Assembly: GCF_003461625.1 (NCBI RefSeq)
Contig: NZ_QTXL01000004.1
Span: forward strand, 124,313-188,312
Origin: Clostridium sp. AF15-31
GTDB taxonomy: Bacteria; Bacillota; Clostridia; Lachnospirales; Lachnospiraceae
Direction of reading: 5' to 3'
Length of the DNA stretch: 64,000 bases
This document shows positions 1 through 9,173 of the stretch, piece after piece. The translations under genes were made by a program, and so were the position numbers. Position 1 is the first letter of the stretch. The number at the start of each line of letters is the position of its first letter. Below the pieces are notes generated by a model that had not been told where the DNA came from, ran no database searches, and saw nothing but the letters and a program-made list of their open reading frames with translations.

Positions 1-17
1 GGATTTGGAGGTTTATG

Positions 18-902
18 ATGAAGTTTAATAAAGAGGAATATGAAAATATAAAAATCCCGGAACAATTGAATTCCATAGTTCAGGATGCGATAGAAGAAGG
101 GCTGACGACAGAGAGCACAGGGATGTCGGATCAGAAGCCTGTTAATATATATACGAGACGGAAGAAACATATACTGCGTTATGCAGGAGAGGCCGTAGCT
201 GCAATGTTTTTGATATTTGTGGTTCTGCTGAATGTATCTCCGACGTTTGCAAAGGCAGCAGCAGATACGCCGTTTATCGGTCCTGTGTGTCAGGTATTTA
301 CCTTCCGGGAATATGAATATGCGGATGAAGCCAAATATGTAAATGTGAAAGTTCCGCAGTTGAATAATACCGGAAATTCCGAACTGGAAAAGCGTGTGAA
401 TCGTGAGATAGCAAAGATGATCAACCAGGAAGTGGAAGCAAGTAAGAAGCGTGCGGAAGAAGAGTATAACGCTTATATATTAACCGGGGGAGATCCGAAG
501 AACTTTATCCCATATGATATCGTTATTGACTATGAGGTCAAATGTCTGGATGAACATTATGTATCCTTTGTGATCAGTGAAAATGAGACCCGGGCAACCG
601 GTTATTACCAGATGTTCTATTATAACATCGATCTGGATACAGGAAAGGATATTACATTAAAAGAATGGTTTGGCAGCAATTATAAGAAGATCATAGCCGA
701 TGAGGTTCAGAAGCAGATCAATACCTGGGACGACGAAAAGAAATTCTATCTATGGGAAGATTTAGATCTGGAAGATCTGATCAATGAAGATACACAGTTT
801 TATATCAATGACAAGGATCAGGTTGTGGTATTTTTTAATAAATATGAGCTGGGTGCAGGAGCAATGGGAACGCCGGAATTTATAATTGATGTATCAAAAT
901 AA
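18..902 (+). CDS. RsiV-like anti-sigma factor (DUF3298 family)
   Basis: About 294 residues. A cytoplasmic N-terminal segment of about 55 residues is followed by one membrane span (about 57-80, ending near VSPTFAKA) and an extracellular domain resembling the DUF3298 region of RsiV. In Bacillus, RsiV is a membrane anti-sigma factor that holds an ECF sigma factor and senses lysozyme; that role here is inference from the layout. The window opens just upstream, where the cognate sigma factor gene would be expected, so it cannot be checked. Two ATGs lie at 15 and 18. GGAGG at 7-11 is 3 bases from the first and 6 from the second, so the second is preferred. Codon use resembles the neighbours. Confidence 0.7.
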   Translation: MKFNKEEYENIKIPEQLNSIVQDAIEEGLTTESTGMSDQKPVNIYTRRKKHILRYAGEAVAAMFLIFVVLLNVSPTFAKAAADTPFIGPVCQVFTFREYEYADEAKYVNVKVPQLNNTGNSELEKRVNREIAKMINQEVEASKKRAEEEYNAYILTGGDPKNFIPYDIVIDYEVKCLDEHYVSFVISENETRATGYYQMFYYNIDLDTGKDITLKEWFGSNYKKIIADEVQKQINTWDDEKKFYLWEDLDLEDLINEDTQFYINDKDQVVVFFNKYELGAGAMGTPEFIIDVSK

Positions 903-950
903 TATAAAATAAAAAGCTGTAAAGGAAGTGTGAAATCTTTATAAAAGAGA

Positions 951-979
951 TTGACATTTCCTTTTTTTCTGGCTATATT
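951..979 (+). promoter_or_regulatory. sigma-A promoter of ftsH
   Basis: TTGACA (951-956), a 17-base spacer and TATATT (974-979). The predicted start site, near 986, falls just before the CIRCE operator. Confidence 0.75.
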
Positions 980-993
980 GTTCTAAAAGAAAC

Positions 994-1020
994 TTAGCAC
1001 TCTTATATAGTAAGTGCTAA
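994..1020 (+). promoter_or_regulatory. CIRCE operator (HrcA binding site) upstream of ftsH
   Basis: TTAGCACTC (994-1002), nine bases, AAGTGCTAA (1012-1020). This matches the CIRCE consensus TTAGCACTC-N9-GAGTGCTAA with one mismatch. It lies immediately after the predicted transcription start, as is usual for HrcA operators. The remaining 150-base leader up to the start codon holds no convincing ORF. Confidence 0.85.
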
Positions 1021-1170
1021 CAACTTTTCCTGCATAAGCAATACCAAAAGCTGTGTCAACACAGGTCAGCGATGATTGCTATGATAATTTGCGAAACTTG
1101 GAAATAATACAGGAAAAGGCAGTACACATGTGTAGAAATTACAGGTACCTGCCGGAAAGAGAGGAGACAT

Positions 1171-2988
1171 ATGAAAGAAGTAAAATCACCCAAGAAGCCA
1201 TTGATCTTCTATTATGGGATCGTGCTGGTTATTCTTCTGGTTTTTAATATGTTCATTTATCCGCTTCTGATGAAGACACAGGTCAAGGAAGTAGATTACG
1301 GAACATTTATGAAGATGATCAATGAGAAAAATATTGGTGAAGTAGAGGTGGCTGATTCTGAGATCATCTTCACAGACAAGGATAAGAACACATACTATAA
1401 GACCGGAGCTATGGATGATCCGGGACTGACGGAACGATTATACGATGCCGGAGCGGTATTTTCAAAGAATGTCGAGGAGACGGTATCACCGGTCTGGCAT
1501 TTCCTGTTGACATTCCTTCTTCCGATCATTATATTCATCGGACTGGGTCAGTATTTCAGTAAGAAGCTGATCGAACAGGCGGGCGGGAAGAATGCGATGT
1601 CCTTTGGAATGGGCAAGAGCAATGCCAAGGTATATGTGCAGTCAACAAACGGTATCCGTTTCTCGGATGTTGCAGGAGAGGATGAAGCAAAAGAGAATCT
1701 GGCAGAAATCGTTGATTATCTGCACAACCCTGCGAAATATACGGATGTCGGTGCTTCGATGCCAAAGGGTGTCCTGTTAGTAGGTCCTCCGGGAACCGGT
1801 AAAACAATGCTTGCAAAAGCAGTTGCGGGAGAGTCCAATGTACCGTTCTTCTCGATGTCCGGTTCGGAATTCGTAGAAATGTTTGTAGGTATGGGTGCCT
1901 CCAAGGTTAGAGATCTGTTCAAGCAGGCAAAGGAAAAAGCACCATGTATTGTATTTATCGATGAGATCGATGCGATCGGTAAGAAGCGTGACGGACAGAT
2001 CGGAGGGAATGATGAAAGAGAACAGACCTTGAACCAGCTCTTGACTGAGATGGATGGCTTTGAAGGAAACAACGGCGTTATCATCCTGGCGGCAACAAAC
2101 CGACCGGAATCGCTTGATCCTGCACTTACCCGTCCGGGTCGATTCGACCGTAGAGTTCCGGTTGAACTTCCGGATCTGAAAGGAAGGGAAGCGATCCTTC
2201 AGGTACATGCCAGAAAGATCAAGGTTTCGGATGATGTGGATTTCCATACAATCGCAAGAATGGCAGCAGGAGCTTCCGGTGCAGAGCTGGCAAATATCGT
2301 AAATGAAGCAGCTCTTCGGACAGTACGGGCAGGCAGAACGATCGTTACAGAAGCAGATCTTGAAGAAAGCGTAGAAGTAGTTATCGCAGGATATCAGAAG
2401 AAGAATGCTGTTTTATCAGATAAAGAAAAGCATGTGGTTGCCTATCATGAGATCGGCCATGCGCTCGTAGCGGCCATGCAGTCACACTCGGCACCGGTAC
2501 AGAAGATCACGATCATTCCGAGAACCTCAGGTGCGCTCGGCTACACCATGCAGGTGGAACAGGGAGACAAATATCTGCTGACAAAAGAAGAACTGGAAAA
2601 TAAGATTGCAACCTTTACCGGTGGACGTGCAGCAGAGGAAGTGATATTCGGTGAAGTTACGACCGGAGCATCGAATGATATCGAGCAGGCAACGAAGATC
2701 GCACGGGCGATGATCACCCAGTATGGCATGAATGATGACTTTGATATGGTTGCGATGGAGACGAGAAATAATCAGTATCTTGGTGGGGATACATCCCTTA
2801 CCTGTTCACCGGAAACCCAGCGGGAGATTGACCGCAAGGTTGTAAAACTGGTGAAGGTTCAGCATGAAAAAGCGCGTAAGATTTTAGAGGAGAACCGGGA
2901 AAAGCTGGATGAGTTGGCAGCCTTTTTATATGAGAAAGAGACGATCACAGGAGACGAATTTATGAGCATTTTACAGGATAAGAGGTGA
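1171..2988 (+). CDS. ftsH: ATP-dependent zinc metalloprotease FtsH
   Basis: A membrane-anchored AAA+ protease that degrades misassembled membrane proteins and short-lived regulators. Two membrane spans (about 11-30 and 109-129) flank an extracytoplasmic segment of about 75 residues. The AAA domain has Walker A GPPGTGKT (205-212), Walker B VFIDEID (261-267) and the arginine-finger region RPGRFDRR. The zinc protease motif is HEIGH (426-430), with Ile where HEAGH is usual. At 605 residues the length is typical and the C-terminal tail is short. The start follows GAGGAG with good spacing. A CIRCE element and a sigma-A promoter lie upstream, so HrcA heat-shock control is likely. The DUF308 gene follows almost without a gap. 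Confidence 0.97.
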   Translation: MKEVKSPKKPLIFYYGIVLVILLVFNMFIYPLLMKTQVKEVDYGTFMKMINEKNIGEVEVADSEIIFTDKDKNTYYKTGAMDDPGLTERLYDAGAVFSKNVEETVSPVWHFLLTFLLPIIIFIGLGQYFSKKLIEQAGGKNAMSFGMGKSNAKVYVQSTNGIRFSDVAGEDEAKENLAEIVDYLHNPAKYTDVGASMPKGVLLVGPPGTGKTMLAKAVAGESNVPFFSMSGSEFVEMFVGMGASKVRDLFKQAKEKAPCIVFIDEIDAIGKKRDGQIGGNDEREQTLNQLLTEMDGFEGNNGVIILAATNRPESLDPALTRPGRFDRRVPVELPDLKGREAILQVHARKIKVSDDVDFHTIARMAAGASGAELANIVNEAALRTVRAGRTIVTEADLEESVEVVIAGYQKKNAVLSDKEKHVVAYHEIGHALVAAMQSHSAPVQKITIIPRTSGALGYTMQVEQGDKYLLTKEELENKIATFTGGRAAEEVIFGEVTTGASNDIEQATKIARAMITQYGMNDDFDMVAMETRNNQYLGGDTSLTCSPETQREIDRKVVKLVKVQHEKARKILEENREKLDELAAFLYEKETITGDEFMSILQDKR

Positions 2989-2993
2989 GAATT

Positions 2994-3536
2994 ATGAGGA
3001 AACGAACAGAATTTGGCTGGATGGAGCTGATACTTGGAATCATACTCACTATACTTGGTATCTTTACGATGATCCGTCCTGAAAGTATGTTGAACAGTAT
3101 TGTCATCTGTTACGGAATCGTGGCAGCAGTCAGCGGTATAACAGATATTATATTCTATGTAAAGATGGAGCGGCATATGGGAGTTGTACCGACAGTATCC
3201 CTGACCTCCGGCATCTTAAGTACCCTGCTTGGTATGATGCTGATCCTCTGTCCGGGAGCCGCACAACGGTTAGTAATCTGGCTCTTTGCACTCTGGATCA
3301 TTATGCACAGTATATCCAGACTGTCCCATATCAGCACTGTACGGTATTTTGCAGGTAACAGCTTCGGACTTGTATCCCTGTTGTTAAATATCGTCGGTAT
3401 CGTGATCGGAGTTATGCTTCTGATAGAACCGATTACAGCAGTTGTCGCATTTGGTTATCTGATCGGACTGTATCTGACCGTGCTTGGAATTGATAGTATT
3501 GCATCAGCACTCAGCAAAATGGGATCAGACTGGTAG
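2994..3536 (+). CDS. DUF308/HdeD-family membrane protein
   Basis: About 180 residues, almost entirely hydrophobic, with about six membrane spans arranged as pairs of short helices; this is the pattern of the DUF308/HdeD family, whose biochemical role is unknown. An upstream GTG at 2985 overlaps the ftsH stop. The ATG at 2994 is preferred because GAGG at 2982-2985 sits 8 bases before it. The near-overlap with ftsH suggests co-transcription and so heat-shock co-regulation. HdeD in enterobacteria is linked to acid stress; nothing here tests that role. Confidence 0.8.
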   Translation: MRKRTEFGWMELILGIILTILGIFTMIRPESMLNSIVICYGIVAAVSGITDIIFYVKMERHMGVVPTVSLTSGILSTLLGMMLILCPGAAQRLVIWLFALWIIMHSISRLSHISTVRYFAGNSFGLVSLLLNIVGIVIGVMLLIEPITAVVAFGYLIGLYLTVLGIDSIASALSKMGSDW

Positions 3537-3651
3537 GCGTAAATAATTTGAATCATAAAAAATACATTTCCAGTAGAATCTCATCGAGAAATGATGTATG
3601 ATTGTACTAATTGTTTGTTAAGGACGAAAGCAATCTCAAGGAGGAACTACA

Positions 3652-4233
3652 GTGAATTTCTTAGAAGAAAGAATTGTAAAAGACGGAATTGTAAAAGAAG
3701 GAAATGTATTAAAGGTTGACAGCTTTTTGAATCACCAGATGGACATCCGGTTATTTGACCAGATCGGTGAAGAATTTAAGAAGCGTTTTGAAGGAACGCC
3801 GATCAATAAGATTCTCACGATCGAGGCATCCGGAATCGGGATTGCATGTGTGGCAGCGCGACAGTTTGATGTGCCTGTTATCTTTGCGAAGAAATCAAAA
3901 AGCATCAATATAGAAGGTGAAGTATATGTGGCAGAGGTAGAATCCTTTACCCACAAATGTAAGAATCAGGTTATCGTGTCAAAGAAATTCTTGAATCCGG
4001 ATGACAATGTTCTGATCATTGATGACTTCCTCGCAAATGGCTGTGCGCTTCAGGGATTGATCTCTATCGTGACATCAGCCGGTGCAAATGTTGCGGGAAT
4101 CGGTATCGTAATCGAAAAAGGCTTCCAGACCGGCGGACAGATCATCCGGAATCTGGGATATCATCTGGAATCTTTGGCGATCGTAGACGGGATGGATACA
4201 GCGACAGGAAAGATCGTTTTCCGGGAGCAGTAG
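3652..4233 (+). CDS. xpt: xanthine phosphoribosyltransferase
   Basis: Converts xanthine and PRPP to XMP in cytoplasmic purine salvage. It is 193 residues, the usual Xpt length. The PRPP-binding loop [13 protein letters not shown] lies at about 120-132, and the N-terminal [10 protein letters not shown] stretch matches type I PRTases of this group. The GTG start is supported by AAGGAGGAACTACA directly upstream. In Bacillus and many clostridia xpt is controlled by a guanine riboswitch; I looked for its conserved core in 3540-3650 and did not find it. Instead there is an imperfect hairpin at about 3551-3603 (AATCAT..ACATTTC paired with GAAATG..ATGATT) of unknown role. Confidence 0.93.
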   Translation: MNFLEERIVKDGIVKEGNVLKVDSFLNHQMDIRLFDQIGEEFKKRFEGTPINKILTIEASGIGIACVAARQFDVPVIFAKKSKSINIEGEVYVAEVESFTHKCKNQVIVSKKFLNPDDNVLIIDDFLANGCALQGLISIVTSAGANVAGIGIVIEKGFQTGGQIIRNLGYHLESLAIVDGMDTATGKIVFREQ

Positions 4234-4307
4234 GAAGCAACGACAAAGGTTGTAAATCGTTTCACGATCGTAGCCTTGTCCCAGAGGAGTAATTAAAGGA
4301 GTTTTTT

Positions 4308-4859
4308 ATGGCAGAACAGAATGAGAAAGATTCTGTGCAGACAACCTCCGGCAGTGGAGAGCACAGAGAGAAAGATTTATCCATTATGGATTACAGTAAG
4401 ACCTATGGAGGAATCTCCAAACGGTTTTCAAATGTAGCAAATGAGAAGATGGAGACACCGAAACCTGTCGCGATCGGAAGAGTTCTGATCGGACTTATGG
4501 CGATGCTTCTGATATGGGCAAACTTCCAGCCGTTCGTTCAGGCGACTGTGGATGGAACAACAGAATCCGTCAATTTCCTGAGTGGAGACGGAATCCTTGT
4601 TATATTTTTTGCATTGATCACAAGTATTATAATGGTATTTAAAAATGCAAGAAAATGGACGTTACTTACAGCGATCCTGACTCTGGCTGTGATCATGATT
4701 GATCTGGTCAATACAATGGTTCAGATTAAGAATAATGCCAATGGCGATATAGTCTATAGCCTTGGCTATGGAACCATCTTCCTGCTGATCGGTGCGATCG
4801 TTATGGTAGCCGGTGCAGCAATGATTCTGGTGACAGACTTGAAGAATAAGAAGAAATAG
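4308..4859 (+). CDS. uncharacterised membrane protein
   Basis: 183 residues. A hydrophilic N-terminus of about 60 residues (MAEQNEKDSVQTTSG...) is followed by four predicted membrane spans (about 63-80, 96-112, 120-140 and 155-175) and a basic KNKKK tail. I do not recognise a family. AAAGGAG precedes the ATG with good spacing, and codon use fits the neighbours, so it is probably a real gene. It follows xpt by 74 bases that hold an imperfect hairpin without a T-tract, so it may be co-transcribed. It is followed by a strong extended terminator. Confidence 0.6.
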   Translation: MAEQNEKDSVQTTSGSGEHREKDLSIMDYSKTYGGISKRFSNVANEKMETPKPVAIGRVLIGLMAMLLIWANFQPFVQATVDGTTESVNFLSGDGILVIFFALITSIIMVFKNARKWTLLTAILTLAVIMIDLVNTMVQIKNNANGDIVYSLGYGTIFLLIGAIVMVAGAAMILVTDLKNKKK

Positions 4860-4879
4860 TTAAAAGTGTAAAATAAAAG

Positions 4880-4942
4880 AATAGCAGTATCATTATGTGG
4901 CAAGGAGATGTCTTGTGAAATAATGGATACTGCTATTTTTTT
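4880..4942 (+). terminator. extended intrinsic terminator, possible core-less relative of hairpin family A
   Basis: AATAGCAGTATC (4880-4891) pairs with GATACTGCTATT (4926-4937), followed by a run of Ts to 4942. Inside, ATTAT..ATAAT and CAAG..CTTG extend the stem. The inner part (ATTATG-GGCAAG...GTCTTG-AATAAT) resembles the arms of family A copies 4 and 5 (TATTATG-AGCAAG...GTCTTGCG-TAATAAT) without their conserved core. Confidence 0.8.
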
Positions 4943-5235
4943 ATCTTGATTCAAAAACTTATGAAAACAATATACTTAATAATTCGATTATTTTTTATCC
5001 AATGGCTTTTCAGCTTTAAAATTAACAGCCTAAACCAAGGTACTTGCAGATCATATTCCAAAGATCTGAACAGTTATAATTAATACACATAATAAAATCC
5101 TCCTGTTGTAATTTATAAATGTATCGATCGAGTACAATGAAATTGTAACAACTCTGTAACATTTTCACAATATGAAACAATTACCAGTTTGATTTTTAAA
5201 TGTGGAAATATGTATATAGTTTATTACAAAGACAG

Positions 5236-5408
5236 AAAAAGGCTTCCTGCCAGTGCCCGGTATATATCTTTATGGAACAGACCTTTTTTCACGTCGGTCC
5301 TTGGTGAACTGCGATAGGCAGTGAGCCTAGTACCGCTACGTGAAAAACAGAACACAAGTGTTCTGTGGAATAAAGGATGTATACCGGGCACTAGCAGGAA
5401 GCCTTTTT
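5236..5408. repeat. long capped hairpin, family A copy 1
   Basis: AAAAAGGCTTCCTGC (5236-5250) pairs with GCAGGAAGCCTTTTT (5394-5408). Further in, AGTGCCCGGTATA pairs with TATACCGGGCACT, then TTTTTCACG with CGTGAAAAA. The apex is the family core, CGGTCCTTGG...CCTAGTACCG (5295-5335), enclosing the stem ACTGC/GCAGT. A side hairpin, ACAGAACAC-AA-GTGTTCTGT, lies in the right arm. T-tracts on both strands suggest it also acts as a bidirectional terminator. The rest of the 4860-5469 gap holds only the terminator before it and the promoter after it. Confidence 0.85.
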
Positions 5409-5434
5409 CGTATGTAAAAAACAAAAATTTCCAC

Positions 5435-5475
5435 TTGAAAAATCGAACGTAAGTTCTTATAATAAACATATGTTC
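5435..5475 (+). promoter_or_regulatory. promoter with LexA (SOS) boxes for the radical SAM DNA-repair gene
   Basis: TTGAAA (5435-5440), 17 bases, TATAAT (5458-5463). Within the spacer, CGAACGTAAGTTC (5444-5456) matches the Gram-positive LexA/DinR box GAAC-N4-GTTC. A second, weaker copy, AAAC-ATAT-GTTC (5464-5475), overlaps the predicted start site and the start codon. Confidence 0.75.
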
Positions 5476-6933
5476 GAAATACAAGCAAATAAAACCATAC
5501 AGGAAAAATTACATATACTGGCGGATGCGGCGAAGTATGATGTGGCATGTACATCCAGCGGTGTGGATCGAAAAGGAAAGGAAGGAATGCTCGGAAATGC
5601 ACGATCCTGTGGAATCTGTCACAGCTTTGCATCAGACGGACGCTGTATCTCTCTGCTCAAGATTCTGATGACGAATCATTGTATTTATGACTGCAAGTAT
5701 TGCGTGAACCGAGTATCGAATGATGTCAAGCGTGCCACTTTTACGCCGGAGGAGATCTGTGAACTGACGATCGAATTTTATAAAAGGAATTATATAGAAG
5801 GGCTGTTCTTAAGCTCCGGTGTGATCCGTGATCCGGCATACACGATGGAGCAGATCTGTATAACCTTACAGCTCCTTCGTACAAAATACAGGTTCAACGG
5901 ATATATTCATGTAAAGACGATTCCGGGTGCGCCGGATGAACTGCTTGCGGCAGCCGGATTCCTGGCCGACCGCATCAGTGTGAATCTGGAGCTGCCGACT
6001 GCGGAGAGCCTGAAGAAGCTTGCTCCGAATAAGAGCTTCCAGACGATCATGACTCCGATGGGGAAGGTGCGTGATACGATCGCAGAGACAAGAACCCTGA
6101 TAGGGAAAGATGCAAGAATGGAACGCAGTCTGGGGAATCGTTACCTGCCGGGAAGTATATTCGGGAAAGAACAGTTACGGCTGACCGGAGCACAGAGTAA
6201 TGGGGGCGGCTCTCTTTGGAAGAAAGCTGCTTCCTTTGCTCCGGCAACTCAGGATACATGGAAGCCACGGGCATTTGCACCGGCAGGTCAGAGTACACAG
6301 ATGATCATTGGGGCATCCGATGAGAGCGACTATATGCTGGTTCAGACGACACAGAAGTTATACCAGAACTATGATCTGAAACGTGTCTTTTATTCCGCAT
6401 ATATTCCGGTAAATGAGGATTCGGCACTTCCAGCGCTTGAGACTCCGGTTCCGCTTCTGAGAGAACACCGACTGTATCAGGCAGACTGGCTGCTGCGGTT
6501 TTATGGATTTCAGGCAGATGAATTGTTGTCGGAGGAGCGACCGAATTTTAATGTCCGCATGGATCCGAAATGCGACTGGGCGATTCGGCATCTGGAACAG
6601 TTCCCGATCGAAGTGCAGACAGCTTCTTATGATACGCTGCTTCGAGTGCCGGGGATAGGACCGAAATCAGCAGGCAGGATCGTAAAGGCGAGACGGTACG
6701 GACATCTGGAATTTGACCATCTGAAGAAGATGGGCGTGGTGTTGAAACGGGCGCATTATTTTATTACCTGTGGAGGACGGATGATGTATAAGATACCGAT
6801 CGAAGAGCAGTATATTACCAGACAACTGATAGGCGAGCATGCAAAAGAAAACTGGCAGGTAGAGCATAAGGAAGAAGAATATAAGCAGTTATCCTTTTTT
6901 GATGCTCAGGGAGTATTTGGAGTTCCGAATTGA
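5470..6933 (+). CDS. putative DNA modification/repair radical SAM protein (UDG-linked family)
   Basis: 487 residues. The N-terminal KLHILADAAKYDVACTSSG and the radical SAM cysteines in CIYDCKYC (CxxxCxxC, preceded by NH) match the radical SAM family repeatedly found beside uracil-DNA-glycosylase-like genes. Near the C-terminus LLRVPGIGPKSAGRIVKARR is a helix-hairpin-helix DNA-binding motif. Residues about 205-270 form a poorly conserved, Gly/Ala/Gln-rich insertion. No ribosome binding site precedes the ATG, and the promoter's -10 box ends only 6 bases upstream, so the mRNA may be leaderless. LexA boxes imply induction by DNA damage. The following gene encodes its usual partner. The exact reaction is unknown. 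Confidence 0.88.
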   Translation: MFEIQANKTIQEKLHILADAAKYDVACTSSGVDRKGKEGMLGNARSCGICHSFASDGRCISLLKILMTNHCIYDCKYCVNRVSNDVKRATFTPEEICELTIEFYKRNYIEGLFLSSGVIRDPAYTMEQICITLQLLRTKYRFNGYIHVKTIPGAPDELLAAAGFLADRISVNLELPTAESLKKLAPNKSFQTIMTPMGKVRDTIAETRTLIGKDARMERSLGNRYLPGSIFGKEQLRLTGAQSNGGGSLWKKAASFAPATQDTWKPRAFAPAGQSTQMIIGASDESDYMLVQTTQKLYQNYDLKRVFYSAYIPVNEDSALPALETPVPLLREHRLYQADWLLRFYGFQADELLSEERPNFNVRMDPKCDWAIRHLEQFPIEVQTASYDTLLRVPGIGPKSAGRIVKARRYGHLEFDHLKKMGVVLKRAHYFITCGGRMMYKIPIEEQYITRQLIGEHAKENWQVEHKEEEYKQLSFFDAQGVFGVPN

Positions 6934-7040
6934 TTTGTGGATAAATGTAAAATCCTATTTAAGAATAGACGATTGTATGAAGAAATATTGTCAGGATAGA
7001 TTTTATAGATAGATGAGGATATAGATGGGAGAATGTAAAT

Positions 7041-7874
7041 ATGAGGATATTTACCTGTAAACATCAATTAGAAGATATGATGACCTGCATCTATGATGCA
7101 TGGGTCTATGCACTCCGGGTCGGACATGATAAGGTGCAGTTACGGACGGAGCCGATCGTGCAGGCAACTTTATTTGACGAGTATGTCCATGTGGATGCCG
7201 ATGCAGAAAAGACGGAAAAGGTTCTGCGTTCCGTTCGAAATAAGATTGGGATGCAGGCATATATCGATGTGTATTATGCCTGTCTGATGGAAGAAGATGT
7301 ACTGGACGATATCTACCGGTTTTTGCGGATCGGATTTCAGGCAGGACCAAGGGTGATCGGGATGCTTGCCGAGTCTCCGGTCAGCCGGATGCTGGAGATT
7401 CGGCGGGCAGTTGGAAATGAAATTCATCATTTTCGGGAATTTGCCAGATTCAATTCGATCGATAATAAGGTGTATGTCTGTCATCTGGAACCGAAGCATG
7501 ATGTGATCTATCAGGTGGCAGAGCATTTTGCAGACCGGATGCCGGATGAATATTTTATGATCCTTGATGATAACCGGAAGTATGCGGTGATCCATCCGGG
7601 AAAACATTACTCAGGGCAGCAGGCAGATAGAGAAAGAGAGATTTCAGAACAGAACCAATATATGAAGGAAAAGGCTCAGAAGATGTATTTGCGGGAGTTG
7701 TCCGATGAGGAAATGAAGACGCTCCGACAGACGGAATTATTGAAGGATGAATATACCGAACTCTGGAAGACCTTCTTTCATACGATCGGGATTGAACAGC
7801 GGAAGAATCCGACCTGCCAGCGGAATCTGATGCCGATATGGAAGCGGAAGCATGCGGTAGAATTCATGCAGTAA
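7041..7874 (+). CDS. probable DNA metabolism protein (TIGR03915/DUF4130 family)
   Basis: 277 residues, resembling the DUF4130 family that accompanies the radical SAM DNA-repair protein in many genomes and is fused to a UDG-like domain in some. Here it stands alone, without the UDG part. A conserved feature is the central FREFARFNSIDNKVYVCHLEPKHD-type region (about 130-160), followed by ADRMPDEYFMILDDNRKYAVIHP. The C-terminal RKNPTCQRNLMPIWKRKHAVEF is basic and typical of the family. It starts 108 bases after the radical SAM gene with no terminator between, so the two are probably one SOS-controlled operon. Confidence 0.82.
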   Translation: MRIFTCKHQLEDMMTCIYDAWVYALRVGHDKVQLRTEPIVQATLFDEYVHVDADAEKTEKVLRSVRNKIGMQAYIDVYYACLMEEDVLDDIYRFLRIGFQAGPRVIGMLAESPVSRMLEIRRAVGNEIHHFREFARFNSIDNKVYVCHLEPKHDVIYQVAEHFADRMPDEYFMILDDNRKYAVIHPGKHYSGQQADREREISEQNQYMKEKAQKMYLRELSDEEMKTLRQTELLKDEYTELWKTFFHTIGIEQRKNPTCQRNLMPIWKRKHAVEFMQ

Positions 7875-7925
7875 ACAAAAAAGAATAAAATTTACTAACT
7901 TTTAGTAAAAATTTAGCAAAAACTA

Positions 7926-7953
7926 TTGATTAGTTTTTATTCTCGTGTATAAT
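7926..7953 (+). promoter_or_regulatory. sigma-A promoter of galE
   Basis: TTGATT (7926-7931), 16 bases, TATAAT (7948-7953). The leader contains a hairpin, GGTTATC (7963-7969) with GATAACC (8002-8008), with no T-tract. Confidence 0.7.
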
Positions 7954-8044
7954 GATGATAGTGGTTATCGTAACAGAGAATCCGGTACCGATAAATGTTG
8001 TGATAACCGAAGGTTAAGAATTTATTTTACAGGAGGATTATGAT

Positions 8045-9061
8045 ATGAAGATTTTAGTAACAGGTGGTGCTGGTTATATTGGAAGTCATACCTGCGTTGA
8101 ATTATTAGAAGCAGGATATGATGTAGTAGTTGTTGACAATCTGTATAATGCGAGTCCGAAAGTAATTGGTAGAATAAAAGAGATAACAGGAAAAGACGTA
8201 ACATTTTATGAGAAGGATATCCGTGATCTGGATGCAATGAATGAAATCTTTGCAAAAGAAAAGCCGGATACAGTAATTCATTTTGCAGGCTTAAAGGCAG
8301 TTGGTGAATCTGTTCGTAAGCCACTCGAATATTATGAGAATAACATTGCGGGTACATTAACACTTTGCAAGGCAATGCGCGAGAATGGATGCAAGAACAT
8401 TATCTTTTCATCATCTGCAACCGTATATGGCAATCCTGCATTTATTCCGATCACAGAGGAATGTCCAAAGGGTGTCTGCACAAATCCTTACGGCTGGACC
8501 AAGCATATGCTTGAGCAGATCCTGACAGATATCCACACAGCAGATCCGGAATGGAATGTAATCCTGCTTCGTTACTTCAATCCAATCGGAGCACATAAGA
8601 GCGGACTAATCGGAGAAGATCCAAAGGGTATTCCAAACAACCTGCTTCCTTATGTAGCACAGGTAGCGGTAGGAAAGCTTCCTTGTCTTGGTGTATTCGG
8701 TGATGACTATGATACACCGGACGGAACAGGTGTCAGAGATTATATCCATGTTGTAGATCTTGCCAAGGGTCATGTAAAAGCGATCAATAAGATCAAAGAG
8801 AATCCGGGTGTAAAGATTTACAATCTGGGTACAGGAAAAGGATACAGCGTTTTAGATGTTGTTAAGGCATTTGAGAAGGCATGCGGCAAGAAGATTCCTT
8901 ATGAGATCAAGCCTCGTCGTGCAGGTGATATCGCAACCTGTTATTCTGATGCAACTCTTGCTAAGAAAGAACTTGGCTGGGAAGCAGAATACGGAATTGA
9001 TGAGATGTGCGCAGATTCATGGAGATGGCAGAGCATGAATCCGGATGGCTATGGTGCATAA
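8045..9061 (+). CDS. galE: UDP-glucose 4-epimerase
   Basis: Interconverts UDP-glucose and UDP-galactose, feeding galactose use and surface polysaccharide synthesis. At 338 residues it has the standard length. The NAD-binding GGAGYIGS motif is at 7-14, the SSSATVYG strand supplies the catalytic serine (about 122-128), and the Y149-x3-K153 pair sits in YGWTK. The start follows AGGAGG (8031-8036). It has its own promoter and a terminator (9084-9150), so it looks monocistronic. Confidence 0.97.
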   Translation: MKILVTGGAGYIGSHTCVELLEAGYDVVVVDNLYNASPKVIGRIKEITGKDVTFYEKDIRDLDAMNEIFAKEKPDTVIHFAGLKAVGESVRKPLEYYENNIAGTLTLCKAMRENGCKNIIFSSSATVYGNPAFIPITEECPKGVCTNPYGWTKHMLEQILTDIHTADPEWNVILLRYFNPIGAHKSGLIGEDPKGIPNNLLPYVAQVAVGKLPCLGVFGDDYDTPDGTGVRDYIHVVDLAKGHVKAINKIKENPGVKIYNLGTGKGYSVLDVVKAFEKACGKKIPYEIKPRRAGDIATCYSDATLAKKELGWEAEYGIDEMCADSWRWQSMNPDGYGA

Positions 9062-9083
9062 TGAAAATATTCAGTAAATAAGT

Positions 9084-9150
9084 AACAGACAGGCAATTGT
9101 AAACGTGCCGGAATACAGGGCATAGAGAAGATACAATTGCCTGTTTGTTT
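9084..9150 (+). terminator. intrinsic terminator after galE
   Basis: AACAGACAGGCAATTGTA (9084-9101) pairs with TACAATTGCCTGTTTGTT (9132-9149). A small inner hairpin, GTGCC..GGCAT, lies in the loop, and the stem ends in a T-rich tail. Confidence 0.75.
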
Positions 9151-9173
9151 AAGATAGAAAGGGGTTAGTTTAT

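Noticed and set aside
1053-1247. 64-codon ORF over the ftsH leader and start
   Set aside because: It overlaps ftsH in another frame, has no ribosome binding site and looks like chance.
3540-3651. Guanine riboswitch before xpt
   Set aside because: The conserved purine-riboswitch core sequences are not present in the leader; only an imperfect hairpin is seen.
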